From positions 1 through 31,047 of the forward strand of contig CAYTPX010000022.1 in NCBI GenBank assembly GCA_964439955.1: a stretch of DNA of 31,047 nt. Direction: 5' to 3'. The notes under the pieces were generated by a model. That model did not search any database and was not told where the DNA came from. It saw only the letters and a program-made list of their open reading frames with translations. The translations under genes were made by a program, and so were the position numbers. This DNA is from UBA1794 sp964439955 (GTDB taxonomy: Bacteria; Bacteroidota; Bacteroidia; Bacteroidales; Bacteroidaceae). Shown here piece after piece: positions 7,764 to 14,077 of the stretch (position 1 is its first letter; every line of letters begins with the position of its first letter).

Positions 7764-9914
7764 TCATCGTTCCGGATTGCCGCGGTATTCAGCCACGATG
7801 GCCAAAAGTTCCTCACCGTATTGCTCCACGGTTTTCTTCCCGACGTAAGGCACCCGCGACAAATCGGCCAATGTGGCCGGGCACAAATTGGCAATCCCCA
7901 TGAGCGCCTTCTGCTGGAGGACCATGTAGGGCGGCAGCCCCGCTTCGGAAGCGCGCCCGCTCCTCCAGCGGCGGAGCGCGTCGAAAAGCACTGGGTGGAG
8001 CAGGTCGGAGGGCACGTCGGCCTTCCCCAAGCCGCGTTTGCGGCGGGCGGCTTTCGCCGTTTCCGGCTCATCGGGCAACAAGGCGAGGGCGCGTTCAGCA
8101 AGATAGCCGCGCACGTCGAACCCGGTAGCCGCATACCCCATGAGCCGTTGCTTTGCCCCAACAAGCAGGCGTGCCTCGGCAAAGGCTTCCTTCCAACGCC
8201 TCCCCACCGTCTTATTGTCGGTTTCCACCGCTTCGGCAGCCAGCAAAAGAGGGCGCAATGCCGCCACACGGCCTCCGAAGTAGGTAGCCGCGGCGGCCAC
8301 GCGCTCCTGCAAACGGTGGGCAGCAGCCGCGCCACCCTCCGGTTCCAAGGCAAGGGGGCGGTACTGGCGGGCAAACTTACCGCTCACTTCCAGCAACTGG
8401 GCGGGCATGAGCGCGAGCATTTCCTTCCAGCCCGCCAAGAGTTGGGGGTAAGTGCGGTAAAGGTGTTCATCCAAAATACGTCCCAGTTGCCCCAATGCAG
8501 CAAACAAAGGGCGGAAATCGAACAGTTCGTCGAGCGACTTCAAGAGGAAGAGACGCCGGTCGGCCTCGAGGGTTTCCTCCGTGGGGGTCGTCGCCTTGGC
8601 CGTATGGCCGAAGGCCGAGACAACGGGGTCGTCTATCAAATTGCCCGCCCCCAGCGGCGTGCTCAAGACCAAGCCCTGCAAGCTACGGCAACGGGACAGG
8701 GCGACGTAGACCTGCCCATGCGCAAAAGATTGCCCGGCGTCTATGATGACGCGGTCGAAAGTGAGGCCTTGGCTCTTGTGGATCGTGATGGCCCAAGCCA
8801 AGCGGAGGGGATAGTGGCGGAACGTCCCGGCCACGGTCTCCTCTATCGCACGCGAGTCTTCGTTGAGGCGGTATTGCGTGTTCTCCCAAACGGCCTGCTC
8901 CACTGCCACGGGCGACGCCCAATCGTCGCAGATGACCTCGATGCGTCCAGCCGAAAGGCGGTGTACCCGCCCGATCTTCCCGTTGTAGAAACGCCGGGGA
9001 ACTTCCGTGTCGTTCCTGAGAAACATGACTTGCGCCCCTTCTTTCAGGCGGAGAATCGGTGCCACAGGATAGAGTGCCTCGGGGAAGTCGCCCTCCACTT
9101 CGGGGCCGTACTCCCAAGCCTTCCCGGGCAACTGCGAGAGACATCGCCCATTGACCTCCTGCGCCTGCCGGTTGTGGGTCGTAAGCATGATATAACCGCG
9201 CTGCCCCTCGGGGCGGAAGCCGGGGCAGTAGCGCCCGTTGAGCGCCGCCAAGGCGGCAGCCCCCTCCGCGCCGCCCGCGCGGACACCGTTGAGCAGGTCG
9301 AGGAAGCGGGGGTCGGTCTGGCGGTAGACGGTCTGCAATTCGATGGTCACGTAGCGCGTCTTCCGCAAAGCCTGGCTGCCGAAGAAGTAAAGTGTGTCGT
9401 AAGCCCCGCTTTCAAGCAAGAGCCGGCGCTCGTCGTCCTTGGCCACGGGCGCCAACTGCTGCAAGTCGCCGATGAGCAGCAGCTGCACACCGCCGAAAGG
9501 CTCGTCGCTATGGCGATAGAGGCGCAGCGTGCTGTCCACTTGGTCGAGCAGGTCGGCGCGCACCATGCTCACCTCGTCAATCACAAGCAAATCCAACGAA
9601 CGCACGATACGCGCCTTTTCACGGGAAAGGCGCTGCATCCACGCCGGGCGGCCGCCGCGCACGGCGGGCAAGCCGCCCGGGACGTAAGGCGAAAAGGGCA
9701 ACTGGAAGAAGGAATGCAGCGTGACCCCGCCGGCATTGACGGCAGCCACGCCCGTGGGGGCGGTAACAATCATGCGCTTGCGCGACGCCGCCTTCAGCCG
9801 GCGCAAGAAAGTGGTTTTCCCCGTACCGGCTTTGCCGGTGAGGAATACGTGCTGCCCGGTCTCCTCCACGTAGCGGCGGGCCAGCTCGAGCTGCGGGTTG
9901 CTTTGTTCGTCCAT
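7764..9914 (-). CDS. Pif1/RecD-like superfamily 1B helicase with C-terminal HRDC domain
   Basis: This is a 716-residue ATP-dependent DNA helicase. The N-terminal AAA/ATPase part has Walker A G27-K-A-G-T-G-K-T-T, Walker B VIDEVSMV and the sensor GDLQQLAPV. A later segment AWAITIHKSQGLTFDRVIID is the UvrD/RecD C-terminal helicase motif. The last ~80 residues (VLFDALRRWR to VGKKTVEQYGEELLAIV) form an HRDC domain, often nucleic-acid binding. The ATG at 9914 (MDEQSNP) is chosen over 10091 because a promoter-like sequence lies just upstream and the extra 59 residues include repeat-derived sequence. It probably acts on DNA structures during replication or repair; the exact role is unknown. Confidence 0.9.
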   Translation of the reverse strand: MDEQSNPQLELARRYVEETGQHVFLTGKAGTGKTTFLRRLKAASRKRMIVTAPTGVAAVNAGGVTLHSFFQLPFSPYVPGGLPAVRGGRPAWMQRLSREKARIVRSLDLLVIDEVSMVRADLLDQVDSTLRLYRHSDEPFGGVQLLLIGDLQQLAPVAKDDERRLLLESGAYDTLYFFGSQALRKTRYVTIELQTVYRQTDPRFLDLLNGVRAGGAEGAAALAALNGRYCPGFRPEGQRGYIMLTTHNRQAQEVNGRCLSQLPGKAWEYGPEVEGDFPEALYPVAPILRLKEGAQVMFLRNDTEVPRRFYNGKIGRVHRLSAGRIEVICDDWASPVAVEQAVWENTQYRLNEDSRAIEETVAGTFRHYPLRLAWAITIHKSQGLTFDRVIIDAGQSFAHGQVYVALSRCRSLQGLVLSTPLGAGNLIDDPVVSAFGHTAKATTPTEETLEADRRLFLLKSLDELFDFRPLFAALGQLGRILDEHLYRTYPQLLAGWKEMLALMPAQLLEVSGKFARQYRPLALEPEGGAAAAHRLQERVAAAATYFGGRVAALRPLLLAAEAVETDNKTVGRRWKEAFAEARLLVGAKQRLMGYAATGFDVRGYLAERALALLPDEPETAKAARRKRGLGKADVPSDLLHPVLFDALRRWRSGRASEAGLPPYMVLQQKALMGIANLCPATLADLSRVPYVGKKTVEQYGEELLAIVAEYRGNPER

Positions 9915-9941
9915 GGGCGTGTCGGTTCGGGAAAAGCGGCG

Positions 9942-10007
9942 GCGCAAACCGTAAGAAACGGCGGCGGTTTCCGCAAAAAGTGCCAAGGTTTTCCGGGGCA
10001 AGCGCCG
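9942..10007. repeat. 22-bp phased repeat array, 3 units
   Basis: Anchors at 9942 (GCGCAAAC), 9964 (CGGTTTCC) and 9985 (AGGTTTTC) are 22 and 21 bases apart. The array lies just upstream of the helicase start and overlaps its putative promoter. Confidence 0.5.
9945..9977 (-). promoter_or_regulatory. Probable helicase promoter
   Basis: On the minus strand TTTG (9974-9977) is followed after 20 bases by TACGGTTTG (9945-9953), a -7 box with one extra base. The start codon is 30 bases further on. Both boxes fall inside a 22-bp phased repeat array. Confidence 0.4.
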
Positions 10008-10114
10008 TGCAAACATAGGCATCCGCCCCGGCAAAGCAGCGGGAAGGGTGTGGGACAAGCAGGAAAAGCCATGCCGCCCGGGAGGGAACACGGCAAGGCC
10101 TACCCCCGAAGGCG

Positions 10115-11575
10115 CTATGGTTCAGGGGCACGGCCGCCCACGGGGTGGAGCCCCATGGCCGCGGCCTTCTCCAAAAGGTAGGCGTAGGCCGCTCCATGCT
10201 CATTGGGGATTTCTCCGTTGAGGATGGCGTCTTTGATGGCCGCCTTCAGCTTCCCCACCTCGGCGCAAGGGGAAAGCCCGAAGACTTCCATGATTTCCTC
10301 CCCGCGCACGGGCGGTTGGAAGTTGCGGATGCGGTCGCGCTCTTCCAAGTCAATCAGTTTTTGGCGGACGAGGCGGAAGTTGTCCAAAAAGCGCTGCTTC
10401 CGTTGCTCATTCTTCGAAGTGATGTCGGCTTCGCACAGCGTCATCAGGTCGTCGATGTCGTCGCCCGCTTCGAAAAGCAAGCGCCGCACGGCCGAATCCG
10501 TCACCCCTTCATCGGCAATGGCTATGGGCCGCATGTGGAGATCGACGAGCTTCTTCACATATTTCATTTGCCTTTCACCCATCGGGAGCTTCATCCTGCG
10601 GAAAAGCGACGGCACCATTTTCCCTCCCACGTAGTTGTGGTTGTGGAACGTCCAGCCCAACCTCGGTTCCCACCGCTTGGTCGCCGGCTTTCCGATGTCG
10701 TGGAGGAGCGCTGCCCAGAGCAACCAAAGATTGCCCGGCGCGGCTTTTGCCACGTTGTCCAGCACCTCGAGCGTATGGTAGAAGTTGTCCTTGTGCGCCC
10801 GGCCAGACCGGATTTCCACGCCCTGCAAGCGTTTCAGCTCGGGGAAGACGCGGTCGAGCAAACCGCACTCGTCCAGCAGGACGAAACCCACCGAGGGAGG
10901 CAACGGGGCGAGGATGATCTTGTTCAGTTCCTCCGTCACCCTTTCGGCCGAGATTATGCCTATCCGTTCCGCATTGCGGGACAATGCCTCAAAGGTGCGG
11001 GGCTCTATGGAAAAACCGAGTTGCGTCGCGAAACGCACGCAGCGCATCATGCGCAAAGGGTCGTCGCTAAACGTGATGTCCGGGTCGAGTGGCGTGCGGA
11101 GCACCTTGTCTTCCAAATCATAGAGCCCCCCGAACGGGTCGATGAGCTCGCCGAAACGGGAATTGTTGAGGCACGCGGCCAAGGCATTCACGGTGAAGTC
11201 GCGCCGGTTCTGGTCGTCTTCGAGCGAACCGTCTTCCACCACCGGCTTGCGCGAGTCGCGACTATACGATTCTTTCCGCGCGCCAACGAATTCAATCTCC
11301 ATGCCCTTCCACTTGACCTGCGCAGTGCCGAAATTACGGAACACCGCCAGATTAGCCCGCTTGCCCAAGCGCTTGGCGAAGGCGGAGGCCAACTCGATGC
11401 CGCTCCCCACGGCCACTATGTCGATATCCGTGGAAGGACGCTGCAAAAAGAAGTCGCGCACCCATCCGCCCACCACGTAACATTCCCGGCCCAGCGCATC
11501 GGCCACCTCAGAAATGAGGCGGAAGACGGGACGGTCGAGTGCCTGCCCCAGCTCGTCAAGACGTGTCTCTATCAT
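10115..11575 (-). CDS. cca: CCA-adding-type tRNA nucleotidyltransferase with HD domain
   Basis: This 486-residue class II polymerase-beta-type enzyme would add or repair the 3'-CCA of tRNAs from CTP and ATP. The N-terminal catalytic part shows YVVGGWVRDFF and the metal-binding D50-I-D52. The central region includes RRDFTVNALA and a DPLRMMRCVRFATQLGF segment, both typical of CCA enzymes and poly(A) polymerases. A C-terminal HD domain carries LLHDIGK and a downstream HNHNYVGG histidine cluster. The ATG at 11575 (MIETRLDEL) is preferred over 11680 because an exact -7 box precedes it. The tRNA at the window start does not encode CCA, so such an enzyme would be required. A poly(A) polymerase activity cannot be excluded. 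Confidence 0.92.
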   Translation of the reverse strand: MIETRLDELGQALDRPVFRLISEVADALGRECYVVGGWVRDFFLQRPSTDIDIVAVGSGIELASAFAKRLGKRANLAVFRNFGTAQVKWKGMEIEFVGARKESYSRDSRKPVVEDGSLEDDQNRRDFTVNALAACLNNSRFGELIDPFGGLYDLEDKVLRTPLDPDITFSDDPLRMMRCVRFATQLGFSIEPRTFEALSRNAERIGIISAERVTEELNKIILAPLPPSVGFVLLDECGLLDRVFPELKRLQGVEIRSGRAHKDNFYHTLEVLDNVAKAAPGNLWLLWAALLHDIGKPATKRWEPRLGWTFHNHNYVGGKMVPSLFRRMKLPMGERQMKYVKKLVDLHMRPIAIADEGVTDSAVRRLLFEAGDDIDDLMTLCEADITSKNEQRKQRFLDNFRLVRQKLIDLEERDRIRNFQPPVRGEEIMEVFGLSPCAEVGKLKAAIKDAILNGEIPNEHGAAYAYLLEKAAAMGLHPVGGRAPEP

Positions 11576-11601
11576 GGGAAAGTTGCTTGTTTTTCGGGGC
11601 A

Positions 11602-11609
11602 CAAAGATA
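11602..11609 (-). promoter_or_regulatory. Promoter -7 box of cca
   Basis: The minus strand reads TATCTTTG, an exact TAnnTTTG match, 26 bases upstream of the cca start codon. No TTTG is found at the normal -33 distance. Confidence 0.5.
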
Positions 11610-11661
11610 CGTTTTTTAAGCAAAACCGCAGGCCAGAAGCCGGGGATTAGCAGAAAAACCG

Positions 11662-11669
11662 TACATTTG
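11662..11669 (+). promoter_or_regulatory. Promoter -7 box of the 11695 lipoprotein gene
   Basis: TACATTTG matches TAnnTTTG exactly, 25 bases before the ATG. It diverges from the cca promoter about 50 bases away; no clear -33 box is visible. Confidence 0.5.
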
Positions 11670-11694
11670 TGGCTGCACAAAAAAGAAAAAGCCT

Positions 11695-12558
11695 ATGGAC
11701 TTTCACCCAAAAGCTCAAGCTCTTTCCAGAAAAGGCTTGGTGCTTTTTGCGCTTTGCGCCGCATGCCTTTCCGCCGCCTCCTGCGACGACAGCCAGCAAC
11801 AGGAGGAGCGGGCCCGGGAAATCTACACACAAGCGGAGGAAGCCTTCCGCGACGGCAACGACGAACTGGCCTACCAGCTTATCGACAGCATCAAGGCCTC
11901 CTACCCGAAAGCCTTCGAGACGCGGCAAAAAGGCTTGGACTTGAAGAACCGCATCGTCATCACTTCCGCCCAAGAGCAAATAGCCCGGGCCGACAGCATG
12001 CGCCTCGCCTTGGAAGGACAAGGGCGCGAGTTGCGCAAAGGGCTCACCCTCGTCAAGGACGACCAATACGAGGAAGAGGGGAACTACATGGCTCCCTCGC
12101 AACTGGAGGAAGCCAACCTGTCGCGAAACTACCTGCGCGCCCAAGTCAGCGAAGGCGGCAACTTGGTGCTGACCTCGGTGGGCCGCGGCGGAAAGGCTGC
12201 CCAACACAACGGAATCCGCGTGAGCTTGGGAGAAAAGGAGGTGCGCGTTGAACAAGGGGAAGCCTTCACCCAAGGGACGGGGCGCAAGGTAGACTACACC
12301 ACCACGCAAGGCGCCGAAGAAATCGCCGCGTTCATAGCCCAGAACGAGAGGCAGGACTTGAAACTCGACTTCCTCACCGCCTCGGGAAGCGTGGCAGTAC
12401 CGCTCACGGCCGCCGACCGGAAAGCCATCGCCGCCGTGTACCGCTGCTACGAGAACCTGCGTGAAATAGGGAAACTGCAGAAGGAAACGGAAGAAGCCTA
12501 CGTGAAAATCCGCTTCTACGAGAAGAAAAGCCAAGAGCGCCGCCCGCCCCACAGCTAA
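11695..12558 (+). CDS. Conserved lipoprotein of unknown function
   Basis: I do not recognise this 287-residue protein beyond a general resemblance to Bacteroidales lipoproteins. The N-terminus is a long signal peptide with lipobox A27-A-S-C30. Residues ~35-100 are charged and probably helical (EERAREIYTQAEEAFRDG), resembling a TPR-like pair. A beta-rich middle section (SEGGNLVLTSVGRGGK onward) and a second helical C-terminus follow. It would sit on the membrane facing the periplasm or on the outer membrane. The start of its signal peptide overlaps sequence resembling the 22-bp phased repeat. It is transcribed alone and converges on dusB. Confidence 0.8.
   Translation: MDFHPKAQALSRKGLVLFALCAACLSAASCDDSQQQEERAREIYTQAEEAFRDGNDELAYQLIDSIKASYPKAFETRQKGLDLKNRIVITSAQEQIARADSMRLALEGQGRELRKGLTLVKDDQYEEEGNYMAPSQLEEANLSRNYLRAQVSEGGNLVLTSVGRGGKAAQHNGIRVSLGEKEVRVEQGEAFTQGTGRKVDYTTTQGAEEIAAFIAQNERQDLKLDFLTASGSVAVPLTAADRKAIAAVYRCYENLREIGKLQKETEEAYVKIRFYEKKSQERRPPHS
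11719..11786. repeat. Degenerate 22-bp phased repeat inside a signal peptide
   Basis: Anchors GCTCTTTCC (11719), GTGCTTTTTGC (11740) and TGCCTTTCC (11764) are 21 and 24 bases apart, an imperfect version of the array pattern. It encodes the n- and h-regions of the lipoprotein signal peptide. Confidence 0.35.
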
Positions 12559-12576
12559 AAACGCCCCGCCCGGGGC
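12556..12576 (-). terminator. Intrinsic terminator of dusB
   Basis: GCCCC (12563-12567) and GGGGC (12572-12576) form a five-pair stem with a four-base loop. On the minus strand it is followed by a T5 run (12557-12561). It sits 21 bases beyond the dusB stop codon and overlaps the stop codon of the convergent lipoprotein gene. Confidence 0.6.
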
Positions 12577-12597
12577 AAACCCGCAGGGCAGCCCCGC

Positions 12598-13659
12598 TCA
12601 AAGCGTCGCGCCGCCCTCGTCCGCAAACGGAGGGTAGAGGGAGCCGAAACGCTCCTCCACGCTGTCCAAGATGCCGGACAATTCCTCCAAACTGTCCGCC
12701 CGGAGCATGGCAATGCGCGTCTTCCGGAAATCGGGAAGCCCCTTGAACAAGACCGAAGCGGCAAGGTGGCGGCGCACATGTATGATGCCGTGCCGCTCGA
12801 CTAGGCTCGCCGCGAGCCGCCCGTCGCTGCGCCTTTGTGCCTGGAGCACGCTCTCCCGCGCCTGCCTCCGCAGGACACCGAGATACCAGCCAAAGGGCTT
12901 CGAATCCGGGAGGCTGCCGGTACGGAGAAAATGCTTCACCTCCTCGAATATCCAAGGCCGCCCGAACGTAGCACGCCCTATCATGATTCCGTCCACCCCG
13001 TAGCGGGCAAACGCCCCGGCCGCCTGCGCGGCGGAGGCAATGTCGCCGTTGCCGACGACGGGAATAGCCATGCGCGGGTTCTCCTTCACCGCTCCGATGA
13101 GTGACCAGTCTGCCGTCCCCGTGTACATTTGAGCGCGGGTGCGGCCGTGGATGGTCAAGGCTTGTATGCCGCAGTCTTGCAGCCGCTCGGCCAAGTCCAC
13201 GATGTCCTTGCTCTTATCGTCCCACCCGAGGCGCGTTTTCACCGTAACGGGAATCCGGACGGCCTGCACCACGGCACGCGTTATCTCCAGCATTTTCGGG
13301 ACATCGCGGAGCATCCCCGCCCCCGCACCCTTTCCTGCCACCTTCTTCACCGGGCATCCGAAATTGATGTCCAGCACGTCGGCGCCCGCCGCCTCCACGC
13401 GCCGCGCGGCTTCCGCCATGGCCTCCACCTCGCGGCCATAGATCTGCATGGCCACGGGGCGCTCCTTTTCCGAGGAAATACCCAGCTTCTGCAACGTGCT
13501 CGGTATGTCGCGCACCAAAGCGTCGCACGAAATAAACTCGGTGTACACCATATCCGCGCCAAATTCCTTGCAGAGCAAGCGGAAAGCCGCGTCGGTCACG
13601 TCCTCCATCGGTGCGAGCATCACGGGTTTCTCACCCAGTTCGATCGATCCTATCCTCAT
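12598..13659 (-). CDS. dusB: tRNA-dihydrouridine synthase (DusB-like)
   Basis: This 353-residue flavoenzyme would reduce specific uridines of tRNA to dihydrouridine. The TIM-barrel begins with VMLAPMEDVTDAAFR. The catalytic cysteine is C102 in LDINFGCPVKKV, followed by the GKGAGAGML loop. The later phosphate-binding FMN motifs VVGNGDI and DGIMIGRATFGRPW are present. The C-terminal ~100 residues are the helical tRNA-binding domain. The ATG at 13659 directly begins the conserved N-terminus. DusB is the usual annotation for this group in Bacteroidetes; the modified positions are not read from sequence. It has its own terminator, converging on the lipoprotein gene. Confidence 0.93.
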   Translation of the reverse strand: MRIGSIELGEKPVMLAPMEDVTDAAFRLLCKEFGADMVYTEFISCDALVRDIPSTLQKLGISSEKERPVAMQIYGREVEAMAEAARRVEAAGADVLDINFGCPVKKVAGKGAGAGMLRDVPKMLEITRAVVQAVRIPVTVKTRLGWDDKSKDIVDLAERLQDCGIQALTIHGRTRAQMYTGTADWSLIGAVKENPRMAIPVVGNGDIASAAQAAGAFARYGVDGIMIGRATFGRPWIFEEVKHFLRTGSLPDSKPFGWYLGVLRRQARESVLQAQRRSDGRLAASLVERHGIIHVRRHLAASVLFKGLPDFRKTRIAMLRADSLEELSGILDSVEERFGSLYPPFADEGGATL

Positions 13660-13743
13660 GTTCTTGACAAAATATGCGCCCCTCCCGTCCCCCGTGCCCC
13701 GTCATGCAGGCGGCAGCAACGCCGCCGGAAAGGGAAAACACCG

Positions 13744-13918
13744 GCGCTTCCCGGGAAAAGAGCCAGCGCTTTTTGCCCCAAGCGCAAGCGCAAACCGGGA
13801 AAAGCACGGGCGGAAAGGGGGCACAAAAATACGCTTTTTCCCGCAGCGCACTGCACATTTCCGACCCAAGCACGGCGGATTACCGCAAAAAAGGCTTACT
13901 TTGCACCCCGATTTACCG
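13744..13918. repeat. 22-bp phased repeat array, 8 units (longest)
   Basis: Unit starts are 13744, 13766, 13788, 13810, 13831, 13853, 13875 and 13896, so spacings are 22, 22, 22, 21, 22, 22 and 21. Units vary greatly in sequence. The clearest read GCGCTTCCCG then GGAAAAGAGCCA, GCGCTTTTTG then CCCCAAGCGCAA, and GCGCAAACCG then GGAAAAGCACGG. This conserved spacing with diverged sequence defines the family best in the window. The last unit includes TTACTTTG. Confidence 0.7.
13896..13903 (+). promoter_or_regulatory. Possible -7 box upstream of the methyltransferase
   Basis: TTACTTTG is one mismatch from TAnnTTTG and coincides with the last unit of the repeat array. No -33 TTTG is at the expected distance, so this is weak. 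Confidence 0.3.
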
Positions 13919-14077
13919 ACAAAAAACGGGACACAATGGAACTGGAATCCCCCGCCGCGCTGCACCCCTGCAGCATCTGCCGCGCACCGGCGGAAACGGA
14001 TGCCCGCGCCACGCCCCAGCCGGGCAAGGGGATTTTTCCCGTTCCCTCCCGATAAAACCCATACTGCCCCCGCACCT

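Larger units (their letters stand above)
13660..14077. other. 418-base gap before the DNA methyltransferase, mostly repeat
   Basis: This gap separates the divergent dusB and methyltransferase genes. About 175 bases of it are a 22-bp phased repeat array (13744-13918). Downstream is a 39-codon open frame (13936-14055, beginning MELESPAAL, containing CSIC) starting 32 bases after a -7-like box. It could be a leader peptide or chance; I see no similarity to a known family. An in-frame upstream start for the methyltransferase exists at 14000. Confidence 0.5.

Noticed and set aside
7764..10091. Extended helicase start at 10091
   Set aside because: The extra 59 residues are repeat-derived and a promoter-like pair lies between the two starts.
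7821..10181. A 786-codon open frame on the plus strand
   Set aside because: It runs antisense to the helicase, has no recognisable domain, and long antisense frames are expected in GC-rich DNA.
10145..11650. A 501-codon open frame antisense to cca
   Set aside because: It has no family similarity; the opposite strand encodes a full CCA enzyme with intact motifs.
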